A DNA stretch of 50,605 nucleotides from Rickettsiales bacterium (GTDB taxonomy: Bacteria > Pseudomonadota > Alphaproteobacteria > Rickettsiales > SXRF01). Where the stretch lies: assembly GCA_021299465.1 (NCBI GenBank), contig JAJTHB010000017.1, forward strand, positions 1 to 50,605, in the 5' to 3' direction. This document shows positions 43,261 to 50,302 of the stretch, piece by piece; within the stretch, counting starts at the first letter, position 1; every line of letters begins with the position of its first letter. Under the pieces are notes generated by a model. It was given only the letters and a program-made list of their open reading frames with translations, searched no databases and was not told where the DNA came from. Made by a program: the position numbers and the translations under genes.

Positions 43261-44181
43261 TCAAGCGTCATCATCGCTCAAACCAACCATATCTTTAGCA
43301 AAATCAGTTGGTTGAAAACTGTTCAAATCATCAATTGCCTCACCAACACCAAGCGCATGTATTGGCAGGCCAAATTGCCTGGCAAGCGCCACAACCATGC
43401 CGCCCTTGGCGGTGCCATCAAGCTTGGTGATGACAAGTCCGCTTACCCCAACCATTTCCCTGAATGTTTGTACCTGGCTGATAGCGTTCTGGCCGGTGGT
43501 GGCATCCAGCACCTGAATCACATGATGAGGTGCACCCGCATCAGCCTTGCGAATCACATTCACAATTTTTTGAAGTTCCTGCATGAGGTTTGACTTATTA
43601 TGCAGCCTTCCGGCAGTATCGATCATTAGGACATCGATCCCCTGCTCTTTTGCGCTGACGCAGGCGCGGTAAGCAACACTCGCGGGATCGGCATTAGCCT
43701 CGGCGGTAATGATCGGCACATCGGCGCGGCGCGACCATTCAACCAATTGCTCCACCGCCGCCGCACGAAATGTATCCGCTGCAGCGAGCATTACTTTTTT
43801 TCCTTCTTGTTTGAATTTGAGCGCCAGCTTGCCGATCGTGGTGGTCTTGCCGTTCCCATTCACGCCAACCACCAGCATGATGGACGGCGATTGATCGATC
43901 ACAAGAGGTTTGGTCACGGGCTCAAGTATCGCTGCGATTTCACCCGCCAGAAATTCACGCACCTGTTCGGGAGACGTATCTTTTTCAAAACGTTCTTTGG
44001 CTAGCTTGGCGCATAACTCACCTGCCAGTTTTGCTCCCATGTCGGTTTCGATCAGCAATTCTTCAAGCTGCTCGAGCGATAGGTCATCCAGTTTACGCCG
44101 CGTGAAAATTCCAACCACGCCATCGGTTAGTTTTCCGGAAGTTTTGGATAGGCCGGATTTCAGGCGAGCAAGGAAGTTCAT
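43261..44181 (-). CDS. ftsY: FtsY, signal recognition particle receptor
   Basis: Docks SRP-ribosome complexes at the membrane. The 306-residue protein is only the NG part: N domain (RLKSGLSKTSGKLTDGVVGIF, LEELLIETDMGAKLAGEL), G1 loop VGVNGNGKTTTIGKLA, DTFRAAAVEQLVEWS, IDTAGRLHNKSNLMQEL, and ITKLDGTAKGGMVVALA. The long acidic A domain of E. coli FtsY is absent, as usual in alphaproteobacteria. It overlaps the mtaB stop by four bases. Confidence 0.97.
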   Translation of the reverse strand: MNFLARLKSGLSKTSGKLTDGVVGIFTRRKLDDLSLEQLEELLIETDMGAKLAGELCAKLAKERFEKDTSPEQVREFLAGEIAAILEPVTKPLVIDQSPSIMLVVGVNGNGKTTTIGKLALKFKQEGKKVMLAAADTFRAAAVEQLVEWSRRADVPIITAEANADPASVAYRACVSAKEQGIDVLMIDTAGRLHNKSNLMQELQKIVNVIRKADAGAPHHVIQVLDATTGQNAISQVQTFREMVGVSGLVITKLDGTAKGGMVVALARQFGLPIHALGVGEAIDDLNSFQPTDFAKDMVGLSDDDA

Positions 44182-45485
44182 ACCCTACCCTGCAATAGTT
44201 GTGAGTTTTGTGCAACCAAGCTTACTTGGGCTACGCTTCCGGGCACTAAATCACAATCCAGTTCTACCATGGCAAAATGTTCGCTTCGCGCTAAGCGCGG
44301 CTTTTCCACAACCACCGAAGCGGTTTTACCCACCTGATCCTTAAGCCACGCCGCAAGCTGCTTTTCGCCCGCTTCGCGTAGCCTCGCCGCACGCTCCTTG
44401 CGTAGCGTTTTCGCTACTTGCGGCATTTTGGCAGCTGGCGTTCCTTCGCGCGCTGAATAAGGAAAAACATGCAGATGTATCAATTGCAGCTCATCCACTA
44501 ATCTCAGGGTGTTTTCAAACATTGCATCGGTTTCGGTTGGAAAGCCTGCGATAATATCAGCGCCAAACACCATGTCAGGGCGAAGGCTTCGGACTTTCTG
44601 GGCGAATGCCACGATGTCATGACGAAGATGACGGCGCTTCATGCGCTTGAGCACCATATCATCCCCCGCCTGCAGGCTGATATGAAGATGCGGCATCAGG
44701 CGCGGCTCCTCGGCGATCAGCCGGTAGAGATCGTCATCCACCTCCACCGCATCAATCGATGACAGGCGTAGCCTTTTTAATTCCGGCACGAGTGCAAGTA
44801 GGCGGCGCATCATCTGCCCTAGCGTCGGCTCGCCCGGCAAATCCTTGCCATAATCGCTGATATCCACACCGGTGAGCACAATTTCGTTGTAGCCCTGCTG
44901 TGCGAGCATGCGTACCTGCGCCACAATTTCGCCGATCGGCACTGAGCGCGAATTACCGCGGCCATAAGGAATTATGCAAAAGGTACAGCGATGGTTGCAG
45001 CCATTCTGTACCTGAACGAACGCACGGGCGCGACCATCAAACGATGCCACCATATGCGACGCGGTTTCCTTCACCGACATGATATCGTTCACGAGGATTT
45101 TTTGATTATCCTCAATTGTCATCCCGAGCTTAGCGTTAGCGGAGTCGAAGGATCTAAGATCCCTCGACTGCGCTCGGGATGACAGTAAAGAATAACTCTC
45201 AGCCCTCAGCTTCTCCTCATTGCCGATCACGGCGTCGACTTCCGGCATAGCGGCATAATCTTTCGGGCTAATCTGCGCGCCGCAGCCGGTGACGATGATT
45301 TTAGCATCGGGATTCTCTTTGCGCGCGCGGCGGATGGCCTGCTTCACCTGCCGCTCTGCTTCTGCTGTCACAGCGCAGCTATTGAAAATCAGCGCACCTT
45401 CCAGCCCGGCTTGCTCTGCCTGCGCGCGAATCACTTCGCCCTCGTAGCTGTTAAGGCGGCAGCCAAAATTCATCACCTCAACCAT
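44178..45485 (-). CDS. mtaB: MtaB, tRNA t6A37 methylthiotransferase
   Basis: A radical-SAM enzyme that converts t6A to ms2t6A at position 37 of tRNA. It has the UPF0004 domain with three cluster cysteines (NFGCRLNSYEG, NSCAVTAEAERQ, VTGCGAQ), the radical-SAM motif CNHRCTFC followed by IIPYGRGNSRS, and a short TRAM-like end. About 22 residues (SSRAQSRDLRSFDSANAKLG-like) between EEKLRAESY and VNDIMSVKETA are encoded by repeat A (45117-45184) and sit in the linker before the radical-SAM domain. I start it at ATG 45485 (MVEVMNFG); a TTG at 45500 is possible. It overlaps the end of dapF. Confidence 0.93.
   Translation of the reverse strand: MVEVMNFGCRLNSYEGEVIRAQAEQAGLEGALIFNSCAVTAEAERQVKQAIRRARKENPDAKIIVTGCGAQISPKDYAAMPEVDAVIGNEEKLRAESYSLLSSRAQSRDLRSFDSANAKLGMTIEDNQKILVNDIMSVKETASHMVASFDGRARAFVQVQNGCNHRCTFCIIPYGRGNSRSVPIGEIVAQVRMLAQQGYNEIVLTGVDISDYGKDLPGEPTLGQMMRRLLALVPELKRLRLSSIDAVEVDDDLYRLIAEEPRLMPHLHISLQAGDDMVLKRMKRRHLRHDIVAFAQKVRSLRPDMVFGADIIAGFPTETDAMFENTLRLVDELQLIHLHVFPYSAREGTPAAKMPQVAKTLRKERAARLREAGEKQLAAWLKDQVGKTASVVVEKPRLARSEHFAMVELDCDLVPGSVAQVSLVAQNSQLLQGRV
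45117..45184. repeat. Palindromic repeat, family A copy 3, in frame inside mtaB
   Basis: A 68-bp copy with perfect ends TGTCATCC / GGATGACA, arms CCCGAGC / GCTCGGG and a GGATCTAAGATCC core. It is read through in the mtaB frame as a linker peptide. Confidence 0.9.
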
Positions 45486-46299
45486 GCCACTGACCTTCAA
45501 ACACCAACGCTACCCCGCCGGTCATGACAACATGGCCAGTCGCCTCATCCCAGCGAATATCCAAATCGCCGCCCGGCAGGCTGACCTTGGCGATGCGGCT
45601 GGCTAAGCCTTTTCTGGCGCAGGCTACAAGCGCTGCACAAGCCGCTGTACCGCAGGCAAGCGTCGTCCCTGCCCCGCGCTCCCACACTCGTAGTTTGATG
45701 CGATCTGGCGCAATAACCTGCGCGATGCTGATATTGGCACGCTCGGGAAATAGCGGATGATTCTCAAGCTCAGGGCCAAGTTTGGCAAGATCAATGGCCG
45801 ATGCATCTGACACGATAAACACCGCATGCGGGTTGCCCATACTGAGGACAGATGCAGCACCGAGTATCGAGTACTGAGGGCCAAGCTCTACATGATTCAC
45901 ATCCACCTCATTCGAAAGCGGAATGTTACGCCAGTCAAAGATCGGCGCGCCCATATCCACCATCACGCGCTGATCGCCTGTTTGCTTGCAATTTAGCAAA
46001 CCCACTTTTGTTTCAACGCTAACATCGTTTTTGGAGCTCTCTTGCATGATAAGCCACGCCACACAGCGCGTCGCATTGCCGCAGCTGGCAGACTCGCTAC
46101 CATCAGCATTATAGATACGCATAAATACATCAGCCTTGGTCGATGGTTCCATGACAATCAGCTGGTCGCAACCGATGCCAAAACGGCGGTCGCAGATTTT
46201 GGTGATGGCGGCGGAAGGCAGGCGAATGGTTATAGCGCGACCATCAAGTATGACGAAGTCATTACCCAGCCCATGCATCTTGATAAACGAAAGCGCCAT
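45478..46299 (-). CDS. dapF: Diaminopimelate epimerase
   Basis: Converts LL- to meso-diaminopimelate for lysine and peptidoglycan. A 273-residue protein with the start MALSFIKMHGLGNDFVILDG. Both catalytic cysteines are in clear motifs (DGSESASCGNATRCVAWL and GTTLACGTAACAALVA). GNPHAVFIV and the terminal HVVMTGGVALVFEG are conserved. GTG at 46305 is an alternative start. It overlaps mtaB by eight bases, giving dapF-mtaB-ftsY, a grouping known in alphaproteobacteria. Confidence 0.97.
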   Translation of the reverse strand: MALSFIKMHGLGNDFVILDGRAITIRLPSAAITKICDRRFGIGCDQLIVMEPSTKADVFMRIYNADGSESASCGNATRCVAWLIMQESSKNDVSVETKVGLLNCKQTGDQRVMVDMGAPIFDWRNIPLSNEVDVNHVELGPQYSILGAASVLSMGNPHAVFIVSDASAIDLAKLGPELENHPLFPERANISIAQVIAPDRIKLRVWERGAGTTLACGTAACAALVACARKGLASRIAKVSLPGGDLDIRWDEATGHVVMTGGVALVFEGQWHG

Positions 46300-46361
46300 A
46301 CTCACAAAATCCTATAAAGAGCGCGGTATTATAGGGATTCTGGCAATGAACACAAAGATTT

Positions 46362-46709
46362 TCAGCGGCGGCGATCCTCTCGACCCGGCTCAAACCATTT
46401 TTCAGACTTCTTGCGGTTTTCACTCAATAACTGTTCTTCCCGTTTTTTGCCTCGCATAGCCATTGCCGCAATGCCCCCGCCAATAAGCACCGATGCCCCT
46501 ATGCAAACATCAATATCGGGATTGCTACCTTTCTGGCTTCCTGCCTGCCCCTGGCCGCCTTGGCTGAATGGATCAAACTGCGGATCTATTTCCGGCTGCA
46601 CCTGCGCTTCACGTGCTGAAACCCGCTGCACATGGCTTTGCTGAGCATTAGCGGGTGATATGGCTGCCCCCAGGGCAACGGTGGCAACAGCTATTGATTG
46701 TTTTATCAT
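46362..46709 (-). CDS. Hypothetical exported or membrane protein, 115 aa
   Basis: Not recognised. A signal peptide (MIKQSIAVATVALGAAISPANA) is followed by a Gln/Gly-rich stretch (DPQFDPFSQGGQGQAGSQKG). One membrane helix follows (IDVCIGASVLIGGGIAAMAM), then a very basic cytoplasmic tail (KKREEQLLSENRKKSEKWFEPGREDRRR). The plan is thus a periplasmic loop with a C-terminal anchor. It is coupled to the gene before it by an ATGA overlap, so the two probably work together. Confidence 0.65.
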   Translation of the reverse strand: MIKQSIAVATVALGAAISPANAQQSHVQRVSAREAQVQPEIDPQFDPFSQGGQGQAGSQKGSNPDIDVCIGASVLIGGGIAAMAMRGKKREEQLLSENRKKSEKWFEPGREDRRR

Positions 46710-47254
46710 TTTTGTCGTCCTGCCCCTGGCTCTTCGTTTTCATCACGTTTTTTACCCACACGCACAACGTGGGGGCGTTCATGCGGCGGAAGCTCCGATT
46801 CTTTCCTTGGCCAGTTTGCACCACTGGTCATCGAGCTGGAAGCGGGTGCATAAGCGCTGTTATTAGCAAATACCTGACTCAGCGGCGCGGCAGCAGCCAG
46901 CACAATTGCCCCTGCAATCGCCGTGGCTCTGGGGTGCTGGTTCTTAGGCTCCAGCAGATCAGAATCAGGGGCAGCCGCTTCTTTTTCCTGATCATATTCC
47001 TGATAAATCCGGGTGCTGGTGATGCGTGCATTACGAGCCGAGCGCTTGTGTCCCCGCACCATCATGCCAAGTAATTCAGGTTCGTTGATTAAGTCCTGTG
47101 CAACCTGAAACCAGTGCTGTTCTGCTTGCGATGGCGTGATCGTACCGTGCTTTATCGCAATTCGAACCTGCTCATCGGCACACCAGCATATAGCCTTTTC
47201 CTCTGCGGTAGTTAGAGCAGGTTTTAACGGTGAAGATGATGCAGTATAATTCAT
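46706..47254 (-). CDS. Hypothetical membrane protein, 182 aa
   Basis: Not recognised. An N-terminal soluble helical domain (TTAEEKAICWCADEQVRIAIKHGTITPSQAEQHWFQVAQDLI, then ELLGMMVRGHKRSARNARI) is followed by one hydrophobic segment (ATAIAGAIVLAAAAPLSQVFA) and a polar Ser/Pro/Glu/Arg tail. The ATG at 47254 follows a GTG that could also serve. It is coupled to the downstream signal-peptide gene (46362-46709). Neither resembles dapF-mtaB-ftsY, which follow. Confidence 0.65.
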   Translation of the reverse strand: MNYTASSSPLKPALTTAEEKAICWCADEQVRIAIKHGTITPSQAEQHWFQVAQDLINEPELLGMMVRGHKRSARNARITSTRIYQEYDQEKEAAAPDSDLLEPKNQHPRATAIAGAIVLAAAAPLSQVFANNSAYAPASSSMTSGANWPRKESELPPHERPHVVRVGKKRDENEEPGAGRQK

Positions 47255-47319
47255 CACATCATCTTAGCGAATAGGCGGACATCAAAGTATGAAGATTCGG
47301 TGACAAATGGTATGGGCTT

Positions 47320-47547
47320 TTAAGTATAAAAAACCCATAAAATCAGAATGATGGTGCCAACCAGCACTCCCACCAGCCGCAGCGCAAGATTCTGCCAGGG
47401 ATTTGCAATGCTTGGGATAGCGTGCTCCGAACCTTCATTGATTAGATGCAGAACCGTAAAACCAGCAATAACGGCAACGCTGATGCCAATGAGCACCCAC
47501 ATGGCCAGCTCAGCAGGGTTACTAACATTCAACCAGCCTGTTTCCAT
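47320..47547 (-). CDS. Small membrane protein, 75 aa
   Basis: Two membrane helices (LAMWVLIGISVAVIAGFTVLHLI and LALRLVGVLVGTIILILWVFY) joined by a short loop (NEGSEHAIPSIANPWQN). No family is known to me. It starts only 11 nt after the T tract of the terminator that follows the Hc1 gene, so it has no room for a separate promoter after that terminator. Expression by read-through or from a promoter within the upstream gene is implied. Confidence 0.6.
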   Translation of the reverse strand: METGWLNVSNPAELAMWVLIGISVAVIAGFTVLHLINEGSEHAIPSIANPWQNLALRLVGVLVGTIILILWVFYT

Positions 47548-47558
47548 TCAACACCCAC

Positions 47559-47589
47559 AAAAAAAGCCCCCGTAACGGGGGCTTTTTTT
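47559..47589. terminator. Bidirectional terminator after the Hc1-like gene
   Basis: GCCCCC-GTAAC-GGGGGC stem flanked by A7 and T7. It follows the Hc1-like gene by 14 bp on the minus strand and immediately precedes the next gene on that strand. Confidence 0.9.
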
Positions 47590-47603
47590 AGTCACTTCAA
47601 ACC

Positions 47604-47780
47604 TTAGGCAGCGTTCTTTTCTGCCTGAATTTCCTTGCGGCGGACGTCGCATGCTTTTTTGATGTCCATCAGTGCTTTACGGGCACGTGTGCCAGCTGAT
47701 TTATTGCCATTTTCGAATTTGGCATCTTCTTCCTGAAATACGCGAACCAGTTCGGCAATCTGAGCAGTGGTCTTGGACAT
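47604..47780 (-). CDS. Histone H1-like protein (Hc1 family), 58 aa
   Basis: A 58-residue basic helical protein from MSKTTAQIAELVRVFQEEDAKFE. Its middle, GNKSAGTRARKALMDIKK, followed by VRRKEIQAEK at the end, follows the pattern of chlamydial Hc1 (GNKAAAQRVR..., YRKESIKAEK) and of the small 'histone H1' proteins of other bacteria. AGGAG lies about 9 nt before the ATG at 47780. Hc1 proteins condense DNA; the small ones outside Chlamydia are poorly studied. It is likely monocistronic, since a terminator follows. Confidence 0.78.
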   Translation of the reverse strand: MSKTTAQIAELVRVFQEEDAKFENGNKSAGTRARKALMDIKKACDVRRKEIQAEKNAA

Positions 47781-47910
47781 TGTTCTTTCTCCTGAAATGA
47801 TCAAAAAATCGGGGGTATCCCCATCCGCCAGCTAAGCTTATTTTGAATGGTGCGTAAAGCCATTTCTGTGTGGCTTTGCCAGCCTTGCTTTTCGGTTCGT
47901 CACCAGATAT

Positions 47911-47956
47911 TGCTGCAATGCAGCATTGCTATATTTATTTTATTGTGCAGTGCAGC
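47911..47956. promoter_or_regulatory. PhaR-like dyads upstream of the DUF378 gene
   Basis: TGCTGCAATGCAGCA (47911-47925) is a perfect dyad containing CTGC-N3-GCAG, the pattern described for the PHA repressor PhaR of Paracoccus. A second, imperfect copy (GTGCAGTGCAGC, 47945-47956; minus strand CTGC-ACT-GCAC) lies 20 bp further and overlaps the -35 box of the DUF378 promoter candidate. Assignment to PhaR is inference. Confidence 0.5.
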
Positions 47957-47971
47957 ATTTTGTGTTAATAT
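47943..47971 (+). promoter_or_regulatory. Candidate promoter of the DUF378 gene
   Basis: TTGTGC, a 17-bp spacer and TAATAT end 51 bp before the DUF378 start. The 218-bp gap 47805-48022 holds this promoter, the dyads, and presumably the Hc1 promoter on the other strand, with no further gene. Confidence 0.55.
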
Positions 47972-48022
47972 ATGTTCAGGGTTAGAAAACATTTTAGCCC
48001 TGACCTATGGAGGTAGGAGACT

Positions 48023-48214
48023 ATGACGTTACACAAATTAGCCACGCTCTTGGTGATTGTTGGCGCGGTGCATATCGGTCTGGTGACCTTAACCGGCATC
48101 AACCTGATTGGCATGTTCGGCGGCCTTAGCCATGTGATCAACGTGCTGATCGGTATTTCGGGCATCTACATGCTGCTCGATACCTATACGACGGTTCTTA
48201 AGAAAACCGCTTAA
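48023..48214 (+). CDS. DUF378 small membrane protein
   Basis: A 63-residue DUF378 (YuzA-like) protein with two membrane helices: MTLHKLATLLVIVGAVHIGLVTLTG and VINVLIGISGIYMLL. The motif GAVHIGLVTLTGINLIGMFGG is typical of the family. GGAGG precedes the ATG. The family's function is unknown. It stands alone with a clear promoter and terminator, so it is a single-gene unit that may be under the dyads upstream. Confidence 0.9.
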   Translation: MTLHKLATLLVIVGAVHIGLVTLTGINLIGMFGGLSHVINVLIGISGIYMLLDTYTTVLKKTA

Positions 48215-48230
48215 CAACCAATACCAGACG

Positions 48231-48268
48231 TGGCCGCGCGGCACTTTGCGCGGCCATTTCTTTTTTGG
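48231..48268 (+). terminator. Terminator of the DUF378 gene
   Basis: Stem TGGCCGCGC / GCGCGGCCA followed by TTTCTTTTTT. Confidence 0.88.
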
Positions 48269-48319
48269 TGGATTACAAAAAGCTTGATGCTAACTTAGCC
48301 TTGAAAAACAAGGACTGAG

Positions 48320-49177
48320 ATGAATTCAACCAAAGCATTCACCCTGATCGAGCTTTCTATTGTGCTCGTCATTATTGGCCTTGTCTCAGCTGGTGTATTA
48401 GTCGGAAGGGACTTAATTCGTGGGTTTGAAGTCCGCTCTCAGGTCGCACAGATTGAATCATATAACAGCGCAGTCTATGCCTTTAAAAATAAGTATAATT
48501 GCCTGCCGGGTGACTGTGCTAAAGCCGAAGAGCTAGACCTTGGCCTGAATGGCAACGGCAACGACGAGATCGATAATATCTCTTACCCAAATGCCGACAG
48601 CCCTGAAACCATTGATTTCTGGCTGCACCTTAGCAATGCTGAGCTGGTTGAAGGTTTTACGCCCTATAACGGACCAGCCGGAAACGGCACCGCCATTCCA
48701 GGCATACACTCGCCTGCTTTAAAAATGCCCGGAAATGGTTCAACTATAGGCACCCCCAACCCTGAACTGAGCAATACTAAGGGCGGATGGTGGTTTGCCC
48801 ATAGCTACCTGCTTGGGCACTTTTATCAAGAATTCCGAAATGCATGGATTTTTACTGCGAGCACGCGAGGAAGCAATCCCTCAGGTCTCTACCTGCCGCA
48901 GGATATGTTCATGCTTGATAGTAAGATTGATGACGGCTTCCCAATCAGTGGTTCGATCAGGAGTTTTACAGGTACGATTGTTGGTGGATGTTTTTTTGTT
49001 GGCGGTCTTCCTTATCCCACATGTGCAGGTCCATCCGGTATTACGACCTCAACAGGCTTCGCTGATGCCTGTGTGAATGACAGCCCTCCGCATGATGAAA
49101 TACCCATCTATCAGGTGACGAGCATAACCCCGTCAGCATCATCACTATGTAGCCCGATTATTAGAACGCCTTTCTAG
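48320..49177 (+). CDS. Type IV pilin-like or pseudopilin protein, 285 aa
   Basis: The N-terminus MNSTKAFTLIELSIVLVIIGLVSAGVLVG is a class III (prepilin) signal: short leader, then the F-T-L-I-E motif with the conserved Glu5 and a hydrophobic helix. The helix continues to about residue 55 (IESYNSAVYAFKNKYNCLPGDC). The remaining 230 residues are Gly/Asn/Ser/Pro-rich with six cysteines (CLPGDC, GGCFF, PTCAG, DACVND, LCSP) and no family I recognise. It is larger than a usual major pilin. No pilus assembly genes lie near it. AAGGACTGAG precedes the ATG. Confidence 0.85.
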   Translation: MNSTKAFTLIELSIVLVIIGLVSAGVLVGRDLIRGFEVRSQVAQIESYNSAVYAFKNKYNCLPGDCAKAEELDLGLNGNGNDEIDNISYPNADSPETIDFWLHLSNAELVEGFTPYNGPAGNGTAIPGIHSPALKMPGNGSTIGTPNPELSNTKGGWWFAHSYLLGHFYQEFRNAWIFTASTRGSNPSGLYLPQDMFMLDSKIDDGFPISGSIRSFTGTIVGGCFFVGGLPYPTCAGPSGITTSTGFADACVNDSPPHDEIPIYQVTSITPSASSLCSPIIRTPF

Positions 49178-49210
49178 CCATCTTAGCGGACTGCCTTGAC
49201 TGCCCCTGAA

Positions 49211-49807
49211 CTATCTGGCTTTACTCCCACTATCGCCCTCAGCGGAACGCCCGTCATTTGGCTCAGCGGCTCTATCCTTCGCAACGTTCGTCGCCCAGTC
49301 CGCCCCCACTCTGCCACCTTCCATCACATCAATGACTGCCTGCGTATCCGCATCAATCTCTGAACCAGCAATACGCAAGCCCGCAGGACGCTCAAATACC
49401 TCAGGATTACTCGGCGTTCCCACCTTATATTTCAAACGGAGACGATCAATAATTTGGGTTCGGGCATCAGGTTCAGAGAGATTCTCAAAATCCTTATCAC
49501 TCAAGTTAGCGAGTAAAGACTCTACATTTGGTCTATGCGACATCCCATGCTCCTGAACGGTCGCCCAATCAAGCAGCAAAAATAAATATTTCTGATCTTG
49601 TTCGATCATGCGCTGGCGCTCATCATGGGTGATAAAGTCGCTGTGAAGATCAGCATTTTCGCCACCCGCCAACTTTAGAGGCGGCTTCCCCTCTGCATTT
49701 GGAGGGGTGATTGCACTGTGGTAAAGCCGAGCAAAATCAGCCATTTGCTCTGGCGTTAGCCCTTTTTTCTCAAGCAGCGGGGGTAATTTCGGAAATAAAT
49801 GTATCAA
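49211..49807 (-). CDS. Hypothetical protein, 177-198 aa
   Basis: Not recognised. A soluble, mixed-charge helical protein (ITHDERQRMIEQDQKYLFLLLDWATVQEHG, VESLLANLSDKDFENLSEPDARTQIIDRLRLKYKVG) with a disordered C-terminal tail (DRAAEPNDGRSAEGDSGSKAR). The frame is open from a TTG at 49807, inside the preceding small gene; the first ATG is at 49744 (MADFARLYHS). It overlaps the 39-residue frame upstream, and the two may be one gene split by a frameshift. No signal peptide or membrane segment is seen. Confidence 0.55.
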   Translation of the reverse strand: MIHLFPKLPPLLEKKGLTPEQMADFARLYHSAITPPNAEGKPPLKLAGGENADLHSDFITHDERQRMIEQDQKYLFLLLDWATVQEHGMSHRPNVESLLANLSDKDFENLSEPDARTQIIDRLRLKYKVGTPSNPEVFERPAGLRIAGSEIDADTQAVIDVMEGGRVGADWATNVAKDRAAEPNDGRSAEGDSGSKAR

Positions 49808-49889
49808 GTTCAGGCAAAGAGCCGTTGTTATTCCAACCCAGCTTCTCCAACGACCGCCTCATAGCGTCTCGACCATTTGTATCGCTCAT
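49770..49889 (-). CDS. Very small hypothetical protein, 39 aa (or 5' part of next gene)
   Basis: A short frame from ATG 49889 (MSDTNGRDAMRRSLEKLGWN) with a G-rich AAGGGTGGTAG before it. It ends ISEITPAA. The gene upstream ends 17 bp before and the next frame begins inside it. The GRDAMRRSLEKLGW part looks like a real helix. Its 3' end overlaps the next gene in another frame, so it may be the true N-terminus of that protein, separated by a +1 shift near ACCCCCG. Confidence 0.4.
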   Translation of the reverse strand: MSDTNGRDAMRRSLEKLGWNNNGSLPELDTFISEITPAA

Positions 49890-49905
49890 ACTACCACCCT
49901 TGAAA

Positions 49906-50193
49906 TCACCTTGTTTTATCCTGACTGGAGCCAGCATTTTTATCTCGCCGCCTCTCTTTTTCTTGCCATTCGGCATCATCGCTCACTGGCTTCACCAGAT
50001 GCTCGGGTGCTTTTTGCGCAGCCTTTTGACGGTTTGCGCCACTAATTTCTCCAGTAATATAATCGCGATTTACCCATGCCCCGCCAACCAGCGCAAGCCC
50101 CATTGCAAACGCGGTAGCATTGCGAAAACTATTGCTACTGCGAGGCGTATCCTCATCATCCCGATACTGTGAGTTCTTAGACTTTTTATTCAT
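49906..50193 (-). CDS. Hypothetical membrane-anchored protein, 95 aa
   Basis: Not recognised. A charged N-terminus (MNKKSKNSQYRDDEDTPRSS) is followed by one hydrophobic segment (ATAFAMGLALVGGAWV) and a polar, basic tail with many Lys, Glu and Arg (DDAEWQEKERRRDKN). Same plan as the product of 46362-46709. It is the first of three consecutive orphan frames on the minus strand, ahead of the two above. Confidence 0.6.
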   Translation of the reverse strand: MNKKSKNSQYRDDEDTPRSSNSFRNATAFAMGLALVGGAWVNRDYITGEISGANRQKAAQKAPEHLVKPVSDDAEWQEKERRRDKNAGSSQDKTR

Positions 50194-50302
50194 AGAATGA
50201 TGTTAACACATGATTTATTAAATAAAATGAAGGTTTTGTAAAAATTTTCAGCTGTCCAAATGATATTTTTGGCGGAAAGATGAATAATGGCTACGAACTG
50301 CC

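Noticed and set aside
46411-47074. Plus-strand frames opposite 46362-47254
   Set aside because: The minus-strand frames have a signal peptide, membrane segments and an ATGA overlap; the plus frames are cysteine/tryptophan-rich shadows without start signals.
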